Origin: Rhyacophila brunnea
Taxonomy: Eukaryota; Arthropoda; Insecta; Trichoptera; Rhyacophilidae
NCBI GenBank assembly: GCA_022495005.1
Contig: JAGYXB010001018.1
Coordinates: 248,001 to 312,000, forward strand
Direction: 5' to 3'
DNA: 64,000 nucleotides
Each line of letters starts with the position of its first letter. The stretch's first letter is position 1. Under the pieces are notes generated by a model. That model worked only from the letters and a program-made list of their open reading frames with translations. It was not told where the DNA came from and ran no database searches. Shown piece by piece: positions 35,413-48,109 of this stretch. Made by a program: the position numbers and the translations under genes.

Positions 35413-35537
35413 TTAACGCTTTCGCTGCTGAATAGCTAATGAGATTTTAATTGCCCCCTTTAAAATGCACGTTAATTACATCGATCGGCCGCCTGGTCAT
35501 TACGCACCGTGTGCGTCTTCCGCGTCCAAAGTATTAA
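35413..35537 (-). mobile_element. TTAA-target MITE, copy 3
   Basis: TTAACGCTTTCGCTGCTGAA to GCGTCCAAAGTATTAA, 125 bp. The interior CCTTTAAAATGCACGTTAAT and GATCGGCCGCCTGGTCATTA is nearly identical to copies 2 and 4. Confidence 0.9.
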
Positions 35538-35696
35538 CTACAACAAAAGGGGGTCGTGATCAGTGCTTCATAATATGATGCCAAGTGCCGACAACTCAAT
35601 AATTCTAGATTTAAAAAATACAAAGTATCGCTAAAAATGGACGAAATACCCCTAATTTTTCCTCGCGAAACCTTCGGGTTTCACGGAATACCAGTT

Positions 35697-35835
35697 AGGG
35701 AACACTACTGTAGAACATCACACTGACCTTAACCTTAGCGATAGGTAGGCGGGCCGCCAAACATCTTGGCCTGGGGGCTCGCTTCAGGATGTGGGGGCAA
35801 TGGCTGTCTGATACCTCTCTTGTTGGAGAAGACTC
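35697..35835 (-). repeat. Dispersed repeat M, copy 2
   Basis: On the minus strand: CCCACATCCTGAAGCGAGCC, ATGTTTGGCGGCCCGCCTAC and CTATCGCTAAGGTTAAGGTC, matching 27344-27475. A 61-codon minus-strand frame covers it without a known domain. Confidence 0.75.
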
Positions 35836-36838
35836 AGTTGAAGACGGTCTCAAGAAGTTTACTCTACTATACCTCGGCACACTCTTATACGACTCTCTGA
35901 ATTTAGGATGTATGCTTAAATTTATTTGTTTTTTTTGTTACGATTTCACTTCTCTTATGTAATAAAATATTTTTGTTGTATATTTGAGTTGACCGTAGAT
36001 TCATCATTTTCAACTCCTATTTATTATCATTATAAAAAGGGCATTGTTATGTTTTAATGTAATTGTTAACTAAATAATATATTTTTTTAAATAATGATAA
36101 TTTTATGATTTATAAATTAAAACTACTTTATTTTAGTATTACAACATCACGAAAAAATTTTGATAAATTAATACATTGTATATAGTATTATGAAATAGAT
36201 CTTTCTATGGAAAATACAGTTTTATCTTTATCCGAATCTTTTATCTTTAGACGCGAAGGTTCTAACTTTCACTGACTGTCACGTAATATATTCATCTATT
36301 ATTATTACTATTCTTTGGAGAATCCTAGTTTGGCGGTATATATTGAAAATAAGCCTACGGGATCCTTCATTTATTTACTTCACCGAGACGGAAATATACA
36401 ACGATATATCCCAAGGATACAAATAACGTATTCCAATAATTCAGACGTTGATATTATATCTAAGAATAGTTACAGGTTCTATCATAATATATATAAAATT
36501 TATCTGGGGCATTTTCCGATATTATAATATCATGTTTATACATTATTTATAATATGTAACTATTCCAAATTCAAAACGCATTATTCTGATATCCACTAAT
36601 TGTATACAAGATTTTTAACAAAGACTGATTCTATAGAAAAAAAAAACTTTTTCATCTTCTATTACATGCATACAAATTATAAATTTATTTGATAATTTAT
36701 ACTCTAGTGCCATTTTTAATACGTACTATTTCTTTTTATTAATTGCTAATTTTAAAACCTATTAGAACAACTTGGCTGACCTGAGAAGTTTAAACATGTA
36801 TTTTAGGTGTCTTTCGATGTTTTTTTGGAATAAGAAAT
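35836..36838. other. AT-rich sequence without recognised features
   Basis: A 70-codon frame at 36315-36527 has mixed composition but no recognisable domain. Confidence 0.5.
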
Positions 36839-36841
36839 TGT

Positions 36842-37016
36842 GGTACAGTTCGGTTATGAGGAATACAGCGGCAAACACATTTTAAAAATAACCGATATAC
36901 TGGATTATTTGTTAGGTTAACCTAACCTAAACTAACTCAAACTAACAAATAATTCAGTATATCGGGTATTTTCAAAATGTGTTTTTCCACTGTATTCCTC
37001 ATAACCGAACTGTACC
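36842..37016. mobile_element. Foldback MITE with CCTAA core, copy 1 (175 bp)
   Basis: Arms of about 75 bases are inverted: left GGTACAGTTCGGTTATGAGG, GATATACTGGATTATTTGTT; right TCATAACCGAACTGTACC with AATAATTCAGTATATCGG. The loop is TTAGGTTAACCTAACCTAAA. Flanks GAAATTGT and GAAATTGC form an 8 bp target duplication with one mismatch. No coding sequence. The closest relative is at 53651-53869. Confidence 0.87.
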
Positions 37017-38305
37017 GAAATTGCTTATCTAACAAAATGGTATGTGGAGTGGGCAAGCTAAACAAGCTGCTTCAAATAAATTAAAATTCACTACTAGTTA
37101 CATAGTATGTACAATATACAATCATATCGATGTCATTTGACCTACCTGCAGGCGGCGTATGATGGTATTATTGGTTCATCAAAATAACTTCGGTGAATTT
37201 TTTAAAACGTATTTTCTCTGTTGACTAATTTCTCACATCTCACATAAAATTCGTGTAAAGTGGGCAAGTTGAACGTTATTAATAATGTATTTAAAAATCA
37301 TTTAACATAAATATATACTATGTTTTCACTTTTATGTAATATTAAAATCAAACTTAAAATTTTCAATATTCGAATTGTTCTTTTTCATTCGAAAATACCA
37401 AATCTCTAACCATATCAAATTTGCTCCCTTAAGGAGGTGTTACGCGTAACTAGTCATATTATTATAGATGTACAATTTATTTATTAGGTACTATTAATAA
37501 AAAAAACACTATTCCCATAGATATTATATTTTAATGATAGATGGTTTTAAGATTTAAATATATTGTTGTCTATTCATATTTGACCTTTTAACCTTTAACT
37601 TGAAGCGAACATAAATTATCTACTTGCTAAAATAATATATTTTTCTTTTCTACGCGTGATAATTGATGACTATTTTGAATGGTTTTCTCTTGGAAATTAT
37701 TATTTTTTGACAAAGCCATTATTGTTTTTATATTATTGTAGAGTAAAATACTAAATAAAATCATCTTGAGTGATTACATCACTATAATACCTAATTTTTA
37801 ATCAAGATGTGTTAACATAGTTGATTTATTTTTTGACAGAATAGATAAAAAGGTGACGTTATATAAATCTTTGCGTGAATACCTAATGTTCGTGATATTT
37901 TTCTGTAGAGGTCGGACATAATAATAAAATGTACTATCGTCACCTATTTCGCTAAAAAGTTCGACTCTCTGTTTTATACCCAGACAATTATGTTGGATGG
38001 CACATTTTGCCTCTCTTGTAACTGTCATTATTTTTTTTAACCCAGCAAAAATTTTTCAATATAGTTATTTGAGATTCTTATCTTCTATCTTATCAAAATA
38101 TGACTGTGTATTACTACCGATAAACCTAAGTTGTACATATTCAAAAAGCTGTTCTCACTAGTAGATTTAAATATTGTTTCATTTATCAACGTTGAAGTTT
38201 TCTATGACAGGAACATTCTTCATAGTATATTCATCTTGCGTGGCTTAGTTTAAAATTATATCTAGTATTTAATTTACTAGAAGCAAATATTTCTTTAAAA
38301 TATCT
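37017..38305. other. AT-rich sequence without recognised gene
   Basis: A 76-codon minus-strand frame at 37798-38028 has a balanced amino-acid mix but no identifiable domain. Nothing else is supported. Confidence 0.45.
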
Positions 38306-38309
38306 TGTG

Positions 38310-38960
38310 ATGATTTTTAGTGAACTGTATGAATGGGGAGTTTTAGAACCTGGGAGAGGGCACTTATATAGAAATTCAGACCTGGTACTAACCTTTGATG
38401 TCGAGATGACTGAAACACTGGAGCTGGTTCCGTGATCACACACTTACACAAATAGTACGATGACTCTGACGGTTAAATTGTACTTGTGGCTGATGGATTA
38501 GTAATGAATTAATTATTGTTAATGAATAATGATGATTGACGCATAATTAGTGGAACTGTAACTAGTAATTGAATTAATTCTTTGATGACGCTATGGTGGT
38601 CAAATTAGTGCAAGTTTTGACGCTTTCGTGGTCTACAGGTAACTTCCTTTAAGAAACAAGATTAAACAGTCACTCGTTAATTGATTAATTGCATGGTCGC
38701 AAATAATCGGTTCCGTGCGGCTCCAGTTGGGACGAAATGTGATAAATTAAATTAATATTCATTATGTCGCAATACAGCGCTGTGGAAGCGCTGTGCATAA
38801 TCCACGGCTGTATAGACACAGCGAATGGTTGAGGGTGTATTGATTAATGTAACCGGATGATAACACTGGGTAGTAGTAAGGGTGGAAATATGTGTAAAGA
38901 TTCACCCCACGACAATAATTGGAGCCAAAAATATCATTTTATTAACCCACTTAAATAATA
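38310..38960 (+). repeat. Dispersed repeat D, copy 2 (LTR-like)
   Basis: TTTTTAGTGAACTGTATGAA, TGGGAGAGGGCACTTATATA, AATTCTTTGATGACGCTATG and GTGGTCAAATTAGTGCAAG match the copy at 46473. CACTTATATAGAAATTCAGA places a TATA-like box about 10 bases before an initiator-like TTCAG. Downstream sequence ends near 38930 with AATTGGAGCC, which could be a primer-binding-type sequence, but no polyprotein follows. An LTR remnant is the favoured explanation. Confidence 0.55.
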
Positions 38961-39630
38961 TTGGTTAAATACTTACGCCGTAGACACTCCAGTGTGTGTT
39001 TGAAATAGATTCTGGTTGATAAAATAAGTAGACTGTATGTATTTGGGATTGCGGGTATAGTAAAGGTGCTACATTGACGATGACGTTATATCATCTGAAT
39101 CCTGAAATGTTGCGTTATTTTTATTTTTTAAACACCTATGTAATTCAATAAACTAATAATTACTTTAAAAAAACAGTTATCTACACGTTTTTTTTCTATC
39201 CAGTTACTTGCATAATAAATGTCAGTTTAAACTCACGTGGTAGGTATCGGACGACTTTTGGCGACTCGGCGAGTAAAATTTTAATCATGTCTGCTCCATG
39301 CAAAAAACCGTCCATAGACTGTAAATTGTCTGAATTGCGTGCCAATGGAGCAGGGACATAAGAGACCACGAGCACTAACCTGATATTGTATGTGGCAGGC
39401 ACGTCCCTTACTCTGACTACTAGGTGTTATATCTTGGGCACCATCGACGGCTGACTCGGTACTCACACGTATTTACACTATGTAGTGCCCTTCTTGGAGT
39501 TCACAACATCGTTTTTAAATCATCAGGTGGATATATTGTTTATATCGTACATGTATAATAAACATTGAAATGTACTCGTAGTTGAATATTATAGTATTGA
39601 GGTTAGTGAGTCACTTATTTTAATACCACT
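38961..39630. other. Mixed-composition sequence without recognised gene
   Basis: 39196-39466 carries two overlapping minus-strand frames (68 and 61 codons) in less AT-rich DNA. No domain was recognised. Confidence 0.4.
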
Positions 39631-40300
39631 AGGGATTGCAATACCAAATGAATATATCAATACCAGTATTTCATATTGAATACCGGTGCTCGTCAAAGCA
39701 TAATAGAAACAAGAGTACCTATCAATAAATATTTAAATCTATTGTATAGCAACCTAAAGTACCTACATTCATTTATTATGTTGACTTTTTTAATTACATA
39801 TTATAATGTATATATTATTATATAAGTCCTGCCACTATAAAATATATATCAAATTGAACGTTTGTTGGATGTACTATCAACATTGGATTAATAGTTATAG
39901 AATAATTGTAAATATTTGGCACGAATGTTTTCTTTTTCGTAATATTTTAACTCGTTTAGTGCTAACATCGCGACTGGTGCGTTTGGAATCATTGGCCATT
40001 AGATAATATAACTTACGTGTTATTTAAATGTGGTTATAAAAAAATGAAAAGGTAATTAAAAGGTTAGCAGTGATTGTAATTCATCGCAACAATTCTATAA
40101 GTATATTTGAGGGCTTTTGTTTTGGAAGCATAAAACTTATACACTTAAATGCATATCTAAATATTGAATATTGTAGTAAATAATTTAAAAAAATATATAT
40201 TTTTGAAAAACTTAAACGTGTATGCTTTCTTAATACTGAAAATAACGGTATTATTAATTTTTGAAACCGGTATTTAAAACCTTAATTACCATGTTCCCAT
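39631..40300 (+). mobile_element. Putative transposon with ACCGGT-rich ends
   Basis: The start AGGGATTGCAATACC with TTGAATACCGGTGCT matches 9798-9900. Near 40250-40290, AATAACGGTATTATTAATTT and GAAACCGGTATTTAAAACC look like the other, related end. A 66-codon frame at 39806-40006 between them ends TSRLVRLESLAIR but has no assignable domain. The ends and target duplication are not resolved. Confidence 0.4.
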
Positions 40301-41920
40301 AAAAGATATGAAAAAAAACTTTATTTGGGAATTAAGGCGAATATACATTTTTAATTCGATTGTAGATATATATTTATTTTACATTTTCTTCAAAGTAGAT
40401 ATTAATGTAGACAGTGTAAAAATATTTTTAAAGAATTCCATTATGTACATGACGTTATGTTGTCCATAAAATTATTATATTCAAACCCGTCATATATTTA
40501 TCAAAAAGATAGTCACATACCCTTAACTACACAGTGAGAACTAGATATAGTGACTTTTAGTGTTATACTCGTAGTAAAAAAAATATTTAACACCTACCCG
40601 AAACGACCCTTAAATGACTTAATTTGTATGCCGGTCTTTATCAACTACAGTTATTTTAAATAATTGCCTTAAACAAAACCTGCTCTTTTATTTAGCACCC
40701 ATTCATGTGAATGTGGAGTAAATATTTAATAGCAGGTTATTAAAAGCTGTGAGAGTAAACTTTGTGCTTTTATGAAAGCTTTTACTTAACTGCATTTTAA
40801 ATGTACTCAGTACACAAACTTTATTTAATCTCGAAAGCAAATGAGATTAAATAATACTTTATTGTGATAATATTTTAAGAACTTAGTTCATATTGCATAA
40901 TAATTAGGCTTTAGTCTGTTTCAAACGTAACTTAATACTAAAAAGCGATCAAAATACACAATGACACAAAACATATTAAATTCGGTAAAGATTCAAAACA
41001 ACATTATAATGAAAACATTAATATATAAATGTGAGTATCTTAGTCAGTTCTTCTTTAGAACTTTTAGTTAAAAGAACCCTAGAAATATTTTTTTAAATTA
41101 CGTACCTACCTAGTTAATTTATTTTTGTTCCGGTAGTTTGTGAAAGATATCTAATTAAAATGAAAAAAAAAACATAATGAATTCTTTTTTCAAATTGATC
41201 TACTATAAAATATAAAATTGTGTAGCTTTTTTTGGCTTAGCACTTTAGATATTAAACCTACAAGCAGTGTAACGTTATGTTCAAATAAATATCTTTATCC
41301 ATATCTGAGCAAATATTTGCTCTTTTTATTATTGCAAAAATCAGATATGTATAGAACTGTGTTCCTATAGTATCAGTATCAGATCTATACATGACAGCAA
41401 ATAATAAATCATAGTAAGTCTATAAAAAATACTTTCAGGAAAATACAATTATTAAAGATATCATTTCACACCGTTAACTTTATGATTTTGGGAACTGTTT
41501 GTTAATATACTTTAAATGTGAATTGACTGTGAAAGATAAAATATTTTAGGTCGATTCATTATTCACGTCAAATCTTTAGACATAGATACTATCTTACTTT
41601 TCCGGCCATTATACCAATAATAATCAGGCAAATGACACCAAACAGTTAATTAGAATTGTAATTATGAAAGGCAATAAGTACTAGTGTACAAATTCGTACC
41701 CACCGTCCGCGTATTAATAACTAGCGTGGACAATTTATAAGTGATGTATTATAAGCATTAATGTATAAATTTAAATATAAAGGTGGATTCTTGCGATTCC
41801 ACGCATTTATATTCCTATCTATCCATACAGTCCATTAATTTATAACCACTGATTTTTGGCAAAATTAGTTAGGTTCTTAGGTACAGATATTTTTCTGATC
41901 CAATTGATATTTTGAGTATA
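40301..41920. other. AT-rich sequence without recognised features
   Basis: No frame above background and no tRNA-like or repeat match detected. Confidence 0.55.
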
Positions 41921-41922
41921 TA

Positions 41923-42185
41923 CTACGATGACCAAGCGGCTAACGCGTCGGTTTATAACGTCTCGTGGGTCCTGAGTTTGAATTCTGAGTCTAGTAAATA
42001 CACCTATTATTTTTCAATTTGTAGTGGAGTGGTGTCAGAGCAATGGAGTCAGAGTATGGACGTAATATATTGATCAATTGTTTAACACCCATTTCTTGTG
42101 AAAACAAAAATTTGTTATTATAAACCTTCACTCTATGAGGCCCATATTATGATCATCTTAAGATTGAATAAAGTCAAAAAAAAAT
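41923..42185 (+). mobile_element. tRNA-derived SINE, family A, copy 4
   Basis: The head CTACGATGACCAAGCGGCTA (A box TGACCAAGCGG) is followed by ACGCGTCGGTTTATAACGTC and GGTCCTGAGTTTGAATTCTG (B box). The body is GTCAGAGTATGGACGTAATA, then TTCACTCTATGAGGCCCATA-TTATGATCATC, ending in an A-run. All parts of the family are present. Confidence 0.85.
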
Positions 42186-42766
42186 CCTTGCTATTTAACC
42201 ATACATAATAATAACCATAATGAAGAGTATTACATATTATCTTTAATTGCATTTTCATGAAAGAGTATTTATTTTACTGAAGATGAACTGGCTTTTAGAT
42301 AAAAAAAAATATTATATAATAATTTGAAAATATTATTTTCACTTTTTATAAGACTTTTTATAATAAAACATATTCATATTCCTATCACATCAGCCCGATC
42401 CTCGCTAATCAAAGCGCTTGCTATCTAGCCATGTAAGTTTTCAATAATATTCCAAAGAGACCGGAGCCTCGCTTGAAATGATTTATAAGGATTTGGGCGT
42501 TAACGTATGAAATCTCTGAGAGTTTGAAAACTGAGTTCGATCAATCATGAGCAGCGTAAGCTTAAAGCTCAAAGCTCAATGACACGATAGTGGAAATAAG
42601 TTGCGTGACATTTTGCGTAGAAACTCGTTTATGTAGTCCGCTCGATAGTTTTCTTATTTACTTGGACGATATGATAACAAATAAAAAAAACTTTGCATTT
42701 TTTTACATTATAATTAAAATTTATTTTTAATTTACTCTAAATCCCAAAAAAATAGTTTATTTTCTG
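42186..42766. other. AT-rich sequence without recognised features
   Basis: No supported feature; 42391-42640 is less AT-rich but has no motif. Confidence 0.5.
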
Positions 42767-43205
42767 CAGTAGCAAAGGATGGAGGTAAACTGTTAAGATC
42801 CACCATAAATAGTGCAAATTAAACTTTGTTGATCATACGTGATTGTTTTAATTGAACCTAAGACTACAATAATTTACAGGTGGTATTAGTTTTTCAAAAT
42901 CAATTTAACTCTGCCTAAACCAAACCATAATATTTTTGGTGTATTTTGGGCAAAACGACCAAATTGTGCACACCTTTTCATTTATTCTTATTTGTTTTCG
43001 TTGGATTACGAATACATATTACATATATTGTTGGATCATTTTTGAAATTATTCATTAAGCCCTAACTAAACTAAACTATAGTATATAAAAAAAATATTAT
43101 CTATCTATAAAATATACAAAGTTAACGAGTATTTTTTGACTATTATCTATTATGGCTTGGGTTTCGCATATATATATAATAGTCTACTTCTATCCTTCGC
43201 CACTG
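42767..43205. mobile_element. hAT-like MITE, 439 bp
   Basis: Left CAGTAGCAAAGGATGGAGGT; right, reverse-complemented, CAGTGGCGAAGGATAGAAGT. Flanks ATTTTCTG and ATGTTCTG make an 8 bp target duplication with one mismatch. Internal blocks (GTGATTGTTTTAATTGAACC; TTTACAGGTGGTATTAG; GACTATTATCTATTATGGCT) match the element at 624-1232. It has no coding frame. Size, ends and target length support the hAT group. Confidence 0.85.
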
Positions 43206-44520
43206 ATGTTCTGAATACAAAATTCATCTTCATTTATAAGGCCATGACCGAAATAGAGATGTAATGTTAAAAAAAACATGGGAGCAAAGGTTAATTTAAT
43301 AAAAATAAATAAAAATAAACCTTGTACCTACAGCACTCAGGACTGCAAACTCAGAGGACAAATAATTTACTTGAATCAAGTTATTGGACAGAAATTAACC
43401 CTTACAAGGGTGCGGACAAGTTACACGCCGTCGTACGGTAAGTCCGTAATTTATTACCGTCTTCTCGGAAAGCCTAAGACAGCGAAACAACTTTTACCCT
43501 ACGAGACCATACACTGTGTGAACACGCCACAGGTTGTCCCCAGTTGGATGCAAAGTGTTGTGGGTCCCTGTACTCGGCAGACTATCGGTTAACTTGAGGA
43601 TTTGATCGAGTACCTAATGCGAAGTTGAGATATATGTCAAGATTATTCGCTGTACGCGCGTTAAATAACCCTTTAACAGTTTCAAAGTACAAGCGATTAT
43701 AAGTTTTCGTTTAGTTTGTTTAATTTATTCGCAAACTGCGACGTAAGTTGCTATAATTTATTTTGACAGGCAGTTAGCGCAACTTCAATTAATAAACAGT
43801 GTAAAAAGTTTAGGATTTAAATAATACTTGTTAAATAAAACCTTATTCAATGAAAATGGAACCTTAATAATAATATGTATCTAAAAGGGTACTATGATAA
43901 GTAAACCGAATGAGATATCGTTACCATAGTTCTATATGGAAGCAACTCAACATACCTGTTTCTAAGATTTTTTTTATTTTAAATTTCACACAATTTAAAA
44001 ACTTGATTTTTAAATTAAATGCTTTTGTTTTTATATTTTTTTCTCAGTGAAAATAATAAAATTAACGAATTAATTGTATTTCAAACAAACAGTTACATAA
44101 TATTATTATTTTACATTGAGAATTATAATATAGAGAAACGATAATTATAATAAAAGAAAAGAAATGCGTAAAATAAAACGATATAAGTACCTACTTACAT
44201 AATATTATATTGTATAAGCAAAAAAAAAATAATTATAATACTATTAATATCCTAGATTTCCCCAAGTAAATAAAATATCTCCTCTGAATACCTCAAGAGT
44301 AACTAAAGAGCAACATCTATGCTTATTTGCTGTTTCAAGTACTTAGTTGAATGGCACTCACCTATTTTATCAGTCAAGCGATGACCAACCTTAGCCCTAG
44401 TCTTCAAAGCAGACAGTCCCCAGGGTCCAAGCCTAAAAATCCAGGAAACGGAAGAACTAAAGCTATATAGAATCTAACGAAAAAATGTTCATATACTCTA
44501 GCTTATAAGTATATTAAACT
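43206..44520. other. Spacer with an unidentified 104-codon open frame
   Basis: The plus-strand frame 43278-43592 lies in DNA less AT-rich than its flanks (43380-43620) and has a balanced composition in its second half (for example RVRTSYTPSYGKSVIYYRLL). It begins with a Lys/Asn-rich segment. I recognise no domain, promoter or splice signal. It could be an unlisted repeat fragment or an exon. Confidence 0.35.
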
Positions 44521-44524
44521 AAAC

Positions 44525-44640
44525 CCACCCACGATAGCCGAATGTTTATGCATCTGGTTTATAATATTGTGGGTCCTGGGTTTGATTCCCGGGTCAAAAA
44601 AATCACATTATATTATTTTTTTAAACATGTTGGTATTTGT
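44525..44640 (+). mobile_element. tRNA-derived SINE fragment
   Basis: ACCCACGATAGCCGAATGTT (A-box region) and ATTGTGGGTCCTGGGTTTGA with TTCCCGGGTC (B box GGGTTTGATTCCC). The B-box half is strongly tRNA-like. The family A body is absent; an A/T-rich tail follows. The 94-codon frame starting at 44567 is an artefact of low stop density. Confidence 0.7.
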
Positions 44641-45830
44641 ATTGTCAAGTTCATCATCATGTAAAAACAAAAATCTAATGTTAGTTTTCAATATGTTAAA
44701 AAAACTAATGTTGGATAAAATAAGTTTAAGCATAATATTATATTTAATCATATCTATAAAATTACATAAACGTAAGAAAAAAAACCAAATGAAAATGCCA
44801 ATGCAGACTACTAGTTTCTTTGTTACATTATACAGTGTTGCTAATGTATAAAATAATATTTTTTTTTTCTAGTCATAAATTTAATTAAATAATATTATGT
44901 TACTTAATTACATTTAGGTATTAAACGATAATTATACATTTTACCCGTGCGTAAAAAGCTGCAAGTCAGCAAGATAGTCAAATATATGAGTTCGAATGCA
45001 ATTGTTTTATACGATTTTTAAATCAAAATTATGTATTTTTTATAATATGAATTTCAGTTATTATTTCAGTATTAAGTAATTAATTTCAAAATGTTTCGTG
45101 TGAGTGTTATGATCAAAAAATGCATAATATAAATTCAAAAACAACAGTGTATTTGTTATAACGATACCCAAAATAGGTGCATAATAATATTATGTATTGT
45201 ATTTTGAGTTTAACAAAATAACAAATATCTACCAAAACGCATCATTCTTTTCATTGCTGCCAATCCAAAAGTCTAAAAGTGCCACGCAAAAAAAGATTCG
45301 TCTTTATAAAACTGTCATACAAACAGTGATAGATTGGAAAACTTACTGTAAAGGTAACTACACTAATCTACACATTTGACAGGAGTATTCTAATGTAGAT
45401 TTATGAATCTGTATGTAAAGGTAAGGTGTGCTTAGGGAATTTACATATTATAATTTAAATTTACTTCATTACATGAGTGAATATTCTAAATAAAGTTTAA
45501 GACGTTGACAGCGTGAAGTAAAAAGTTTACATATAACATTATTAAGATACAATTTTCTTGTATAATAATGTGGGTATATTACACATAATTACCTAAATGG
45601 AAAAAAAATTAAAGAGATAATAAAACGTGATAAACAATAAAATTAAATAATGATACAGAATCTTTTGAAATTACCTAATATAAATGGAAAATATTTTAAG
45701 CAATTTTCTTGAACTTGTGTCATTTTCTTTATCAAAGTAAAATAAAATAATATGTGTATTATTTTAATATATATTATAATCAGGATCGATTTTGTCTGAT
45801 TTAATAAGACATCGTCAATTAAGGCCATGC
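44641..45830. other. AT-rich sequence without recognised features
   Basis: No supported feature. Confidence 0.55.
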
Positions 45831-45834
45831 ATTA

Positions 45835-45935
45835 GTTGAAGCACGGTCTAAAAAGATCGTTGCTAGGCGATGGGTGGATTGCGGGTCGCGGGTGCAAATC
45901 ACGCCTGTCAAACGAAATATTATTTGTCATATAAA
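45835..45935 (+). repeat. tRNA-like SINE fragment
   Basis: GATTGCGGGTCGCGGGTGCA followed by AATCACGCC resembles the B-box region of family C. The A-box side is too degraded to call. AAACGAAATATTATTTG follows as body. Confidence 0.45.
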
Positions 45936-46472
45936 TCCAACATACGTCCATTTTATGTTCTGTTTATTGTTCTATTAGTAACAATAATAACATATTCATT
46001 GACATGTTTTCTTTTTAAAGTAAATGGGTAACGTTTTTAGTCATCTTTACACGATTTTAGAATTATTTGACCCGTCGCCATCACGCAGCAAAGTGACGTG
46101 TTTCTGGCTTGACATTCTCTCACTGAATGGCAGCGAGTCCAAAATTTCGTCGCGCCTACAGTTGAAAATTATTTGGCGTTTCACTGATGCGTCACCTTAA
46201 TATAATACACTATTCAATATTATGTACAGGTATTTTATACCCACTTACAAATTTTAAACGTAAAATTATTTATTCAATGTATGATTAATATTTTTTTTTA
46301 AATTTTGAGAAAAATAAAAATTTTGAACTTGGTAAGGTTTTTAAGCTAAAATTGACCTTTGACATGCGTTATCTTTGTATTTACGTAGAGTAGTAGCGAA
46401 AGTGAAAGAATATTTACCAAGTAAATATTTAAATAGAGAAGAGTTTGGCATCGAAATTTGAAAAATGTGACG

Positions 46473-46810
46473 GCGCTTTTTAGTGGACTGTAATTGGGAT
46501 AGATTCTGGATATTGGGGGGAGGGAGGTTATAAAAGAATTCAATCTAGGCACTAAAGTTTGATGGTGATATGGCGGACCTGCTGGGCTGGTTTAATGTTC
46601 CCGCACTCACACAACCAGTACTATCACTCTCACAGTTACACTGTACTTGTGACGGAAGGGTGAGTAATGAGTTTATGTTGTTTATAAATTACAGTGATTG
46701 ATACGGCATTGGTCAAACCGTATCTCATAATTGAATTGATTCTTTGATGACGCTATGGGTGGTCAAGTGCAAGTCTTGACGCTTTGACGGTGAGAAGGTA
46801 ACTGCTTGTC
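46473..46810 (+). repeat. Dispersed repeat D, copy 3
   Basis: CTTTTTAGTGGACTGTAATT, GGGGGGAGGGAGGTTATAAA, ACTATCACTCTCACAGTTAC, TTGATTCTTTGATGACGCTA and GTGCAAGTCTTGACGCTTTG match the copy at 38310. TTATAAAAG near 46528 is TATA-like. There is no coding frame. Confidence 0.75.
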
Positions 46811-48105
46811 ATTGATTTATTAATGTGCCTGGATAACGACATTAATTATGAGACGTAGGTAAGAAATTTGTATAGGATTAGCACTATCATAATTGGCCCA
46901 AACAAATTGGATTAATTATTTTCTATTATACACAATCAATTAATCGTTAAAATAATGATATGATCAGATTACAATTCCACAAATTATTTTTATTTAACTT
47001 ATATTGCGAGGGAAAATATTGTATATTTATTTGAACTGAAATATAATACCAGAGAGGAACACGTGAAAAAATAAACAACATGTTTCAATTTAAAACCTTT
47101 CAAAGAACCATAAAACGGAGAACAATAAAACACAAACTTTTATACGTGAGAATAAAAAACACCCATTTAATTTTTGACGAATAATAAATAGCTTCGAGGA
47201 AGTAGAGGAAATGTTTTTTTTTATTTATTTTGTTATTTAATAAAACACGGGGAGTATGAAAATGACTGGGCATAAAAATTACGTAATATAAAAGTATGTA
47301 AGCAATGAAAATATTTTTTCAGAAATCTGTATAATTTTTCCGCAAAATATTAAAAATACCGTTTAAAAATACCAACTTAATTCAACGATAGTACGCTATG
47401 CTAAAATGGTCAAAATTTATTAATCTTAATCTTTTCTATGCCGCAATTTGTTAATAATTGATAGTAAAAAACATAAGAATTGGTGTAATTAGGGCGTCCA
47501 AAGACGCTTTGGGCACTTAACCGGTTAAAATATTATGAATTATGTAAACAAACACAGTTTTGTTGTCTCAAAATACATATTTTTTTAAATCTGTTTTTCA
47601 GATCCATATAAAGTCTATATCGAAAATCGTTGATTAAATTTATCATAATAATAACTTAGTCAATGTTATGGAACGCGTAGTTATTGTAATACTATGTCTC
47701 AAGAACGGTTTAACAATGCGTTTATATTATTAATATTTACAATAAAATAAAATTTATTGTCGATTTTAATACTCGATTTAAAATGTTATAAAAAGGTTTT
47801 TGGCGATTTTTATTATTGAAATCTTACAGTAAATGCATTAGAAAATATTATATGGATTATTTTACATGACACTAAACTTTTTAAAATGGAAATTTAGCAT
47901 CTGCAGTTGGCTGTTTTGTGTGACGAACGATAACGCATTTATTTGTAGGTTTAGAAATTTGAAATTTTGTATGAGCATAGAAAAACATGCTTTTTAAGAA
48001 AATGTCATCAACAGTTCATTTTTGGTTAAAGGTGTAGTTAATTGATTCGCAGATTAAGCAGTTGATATGTAAATTAGTAACTACCAGTGAAGCTTTTCTA
48101 TACAT
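46811..48105. other. AT-rich sequence without recognised features
   Basis: No supported feature. Confidence 0.55.
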
Positions 48106-48109
48106 AAGT

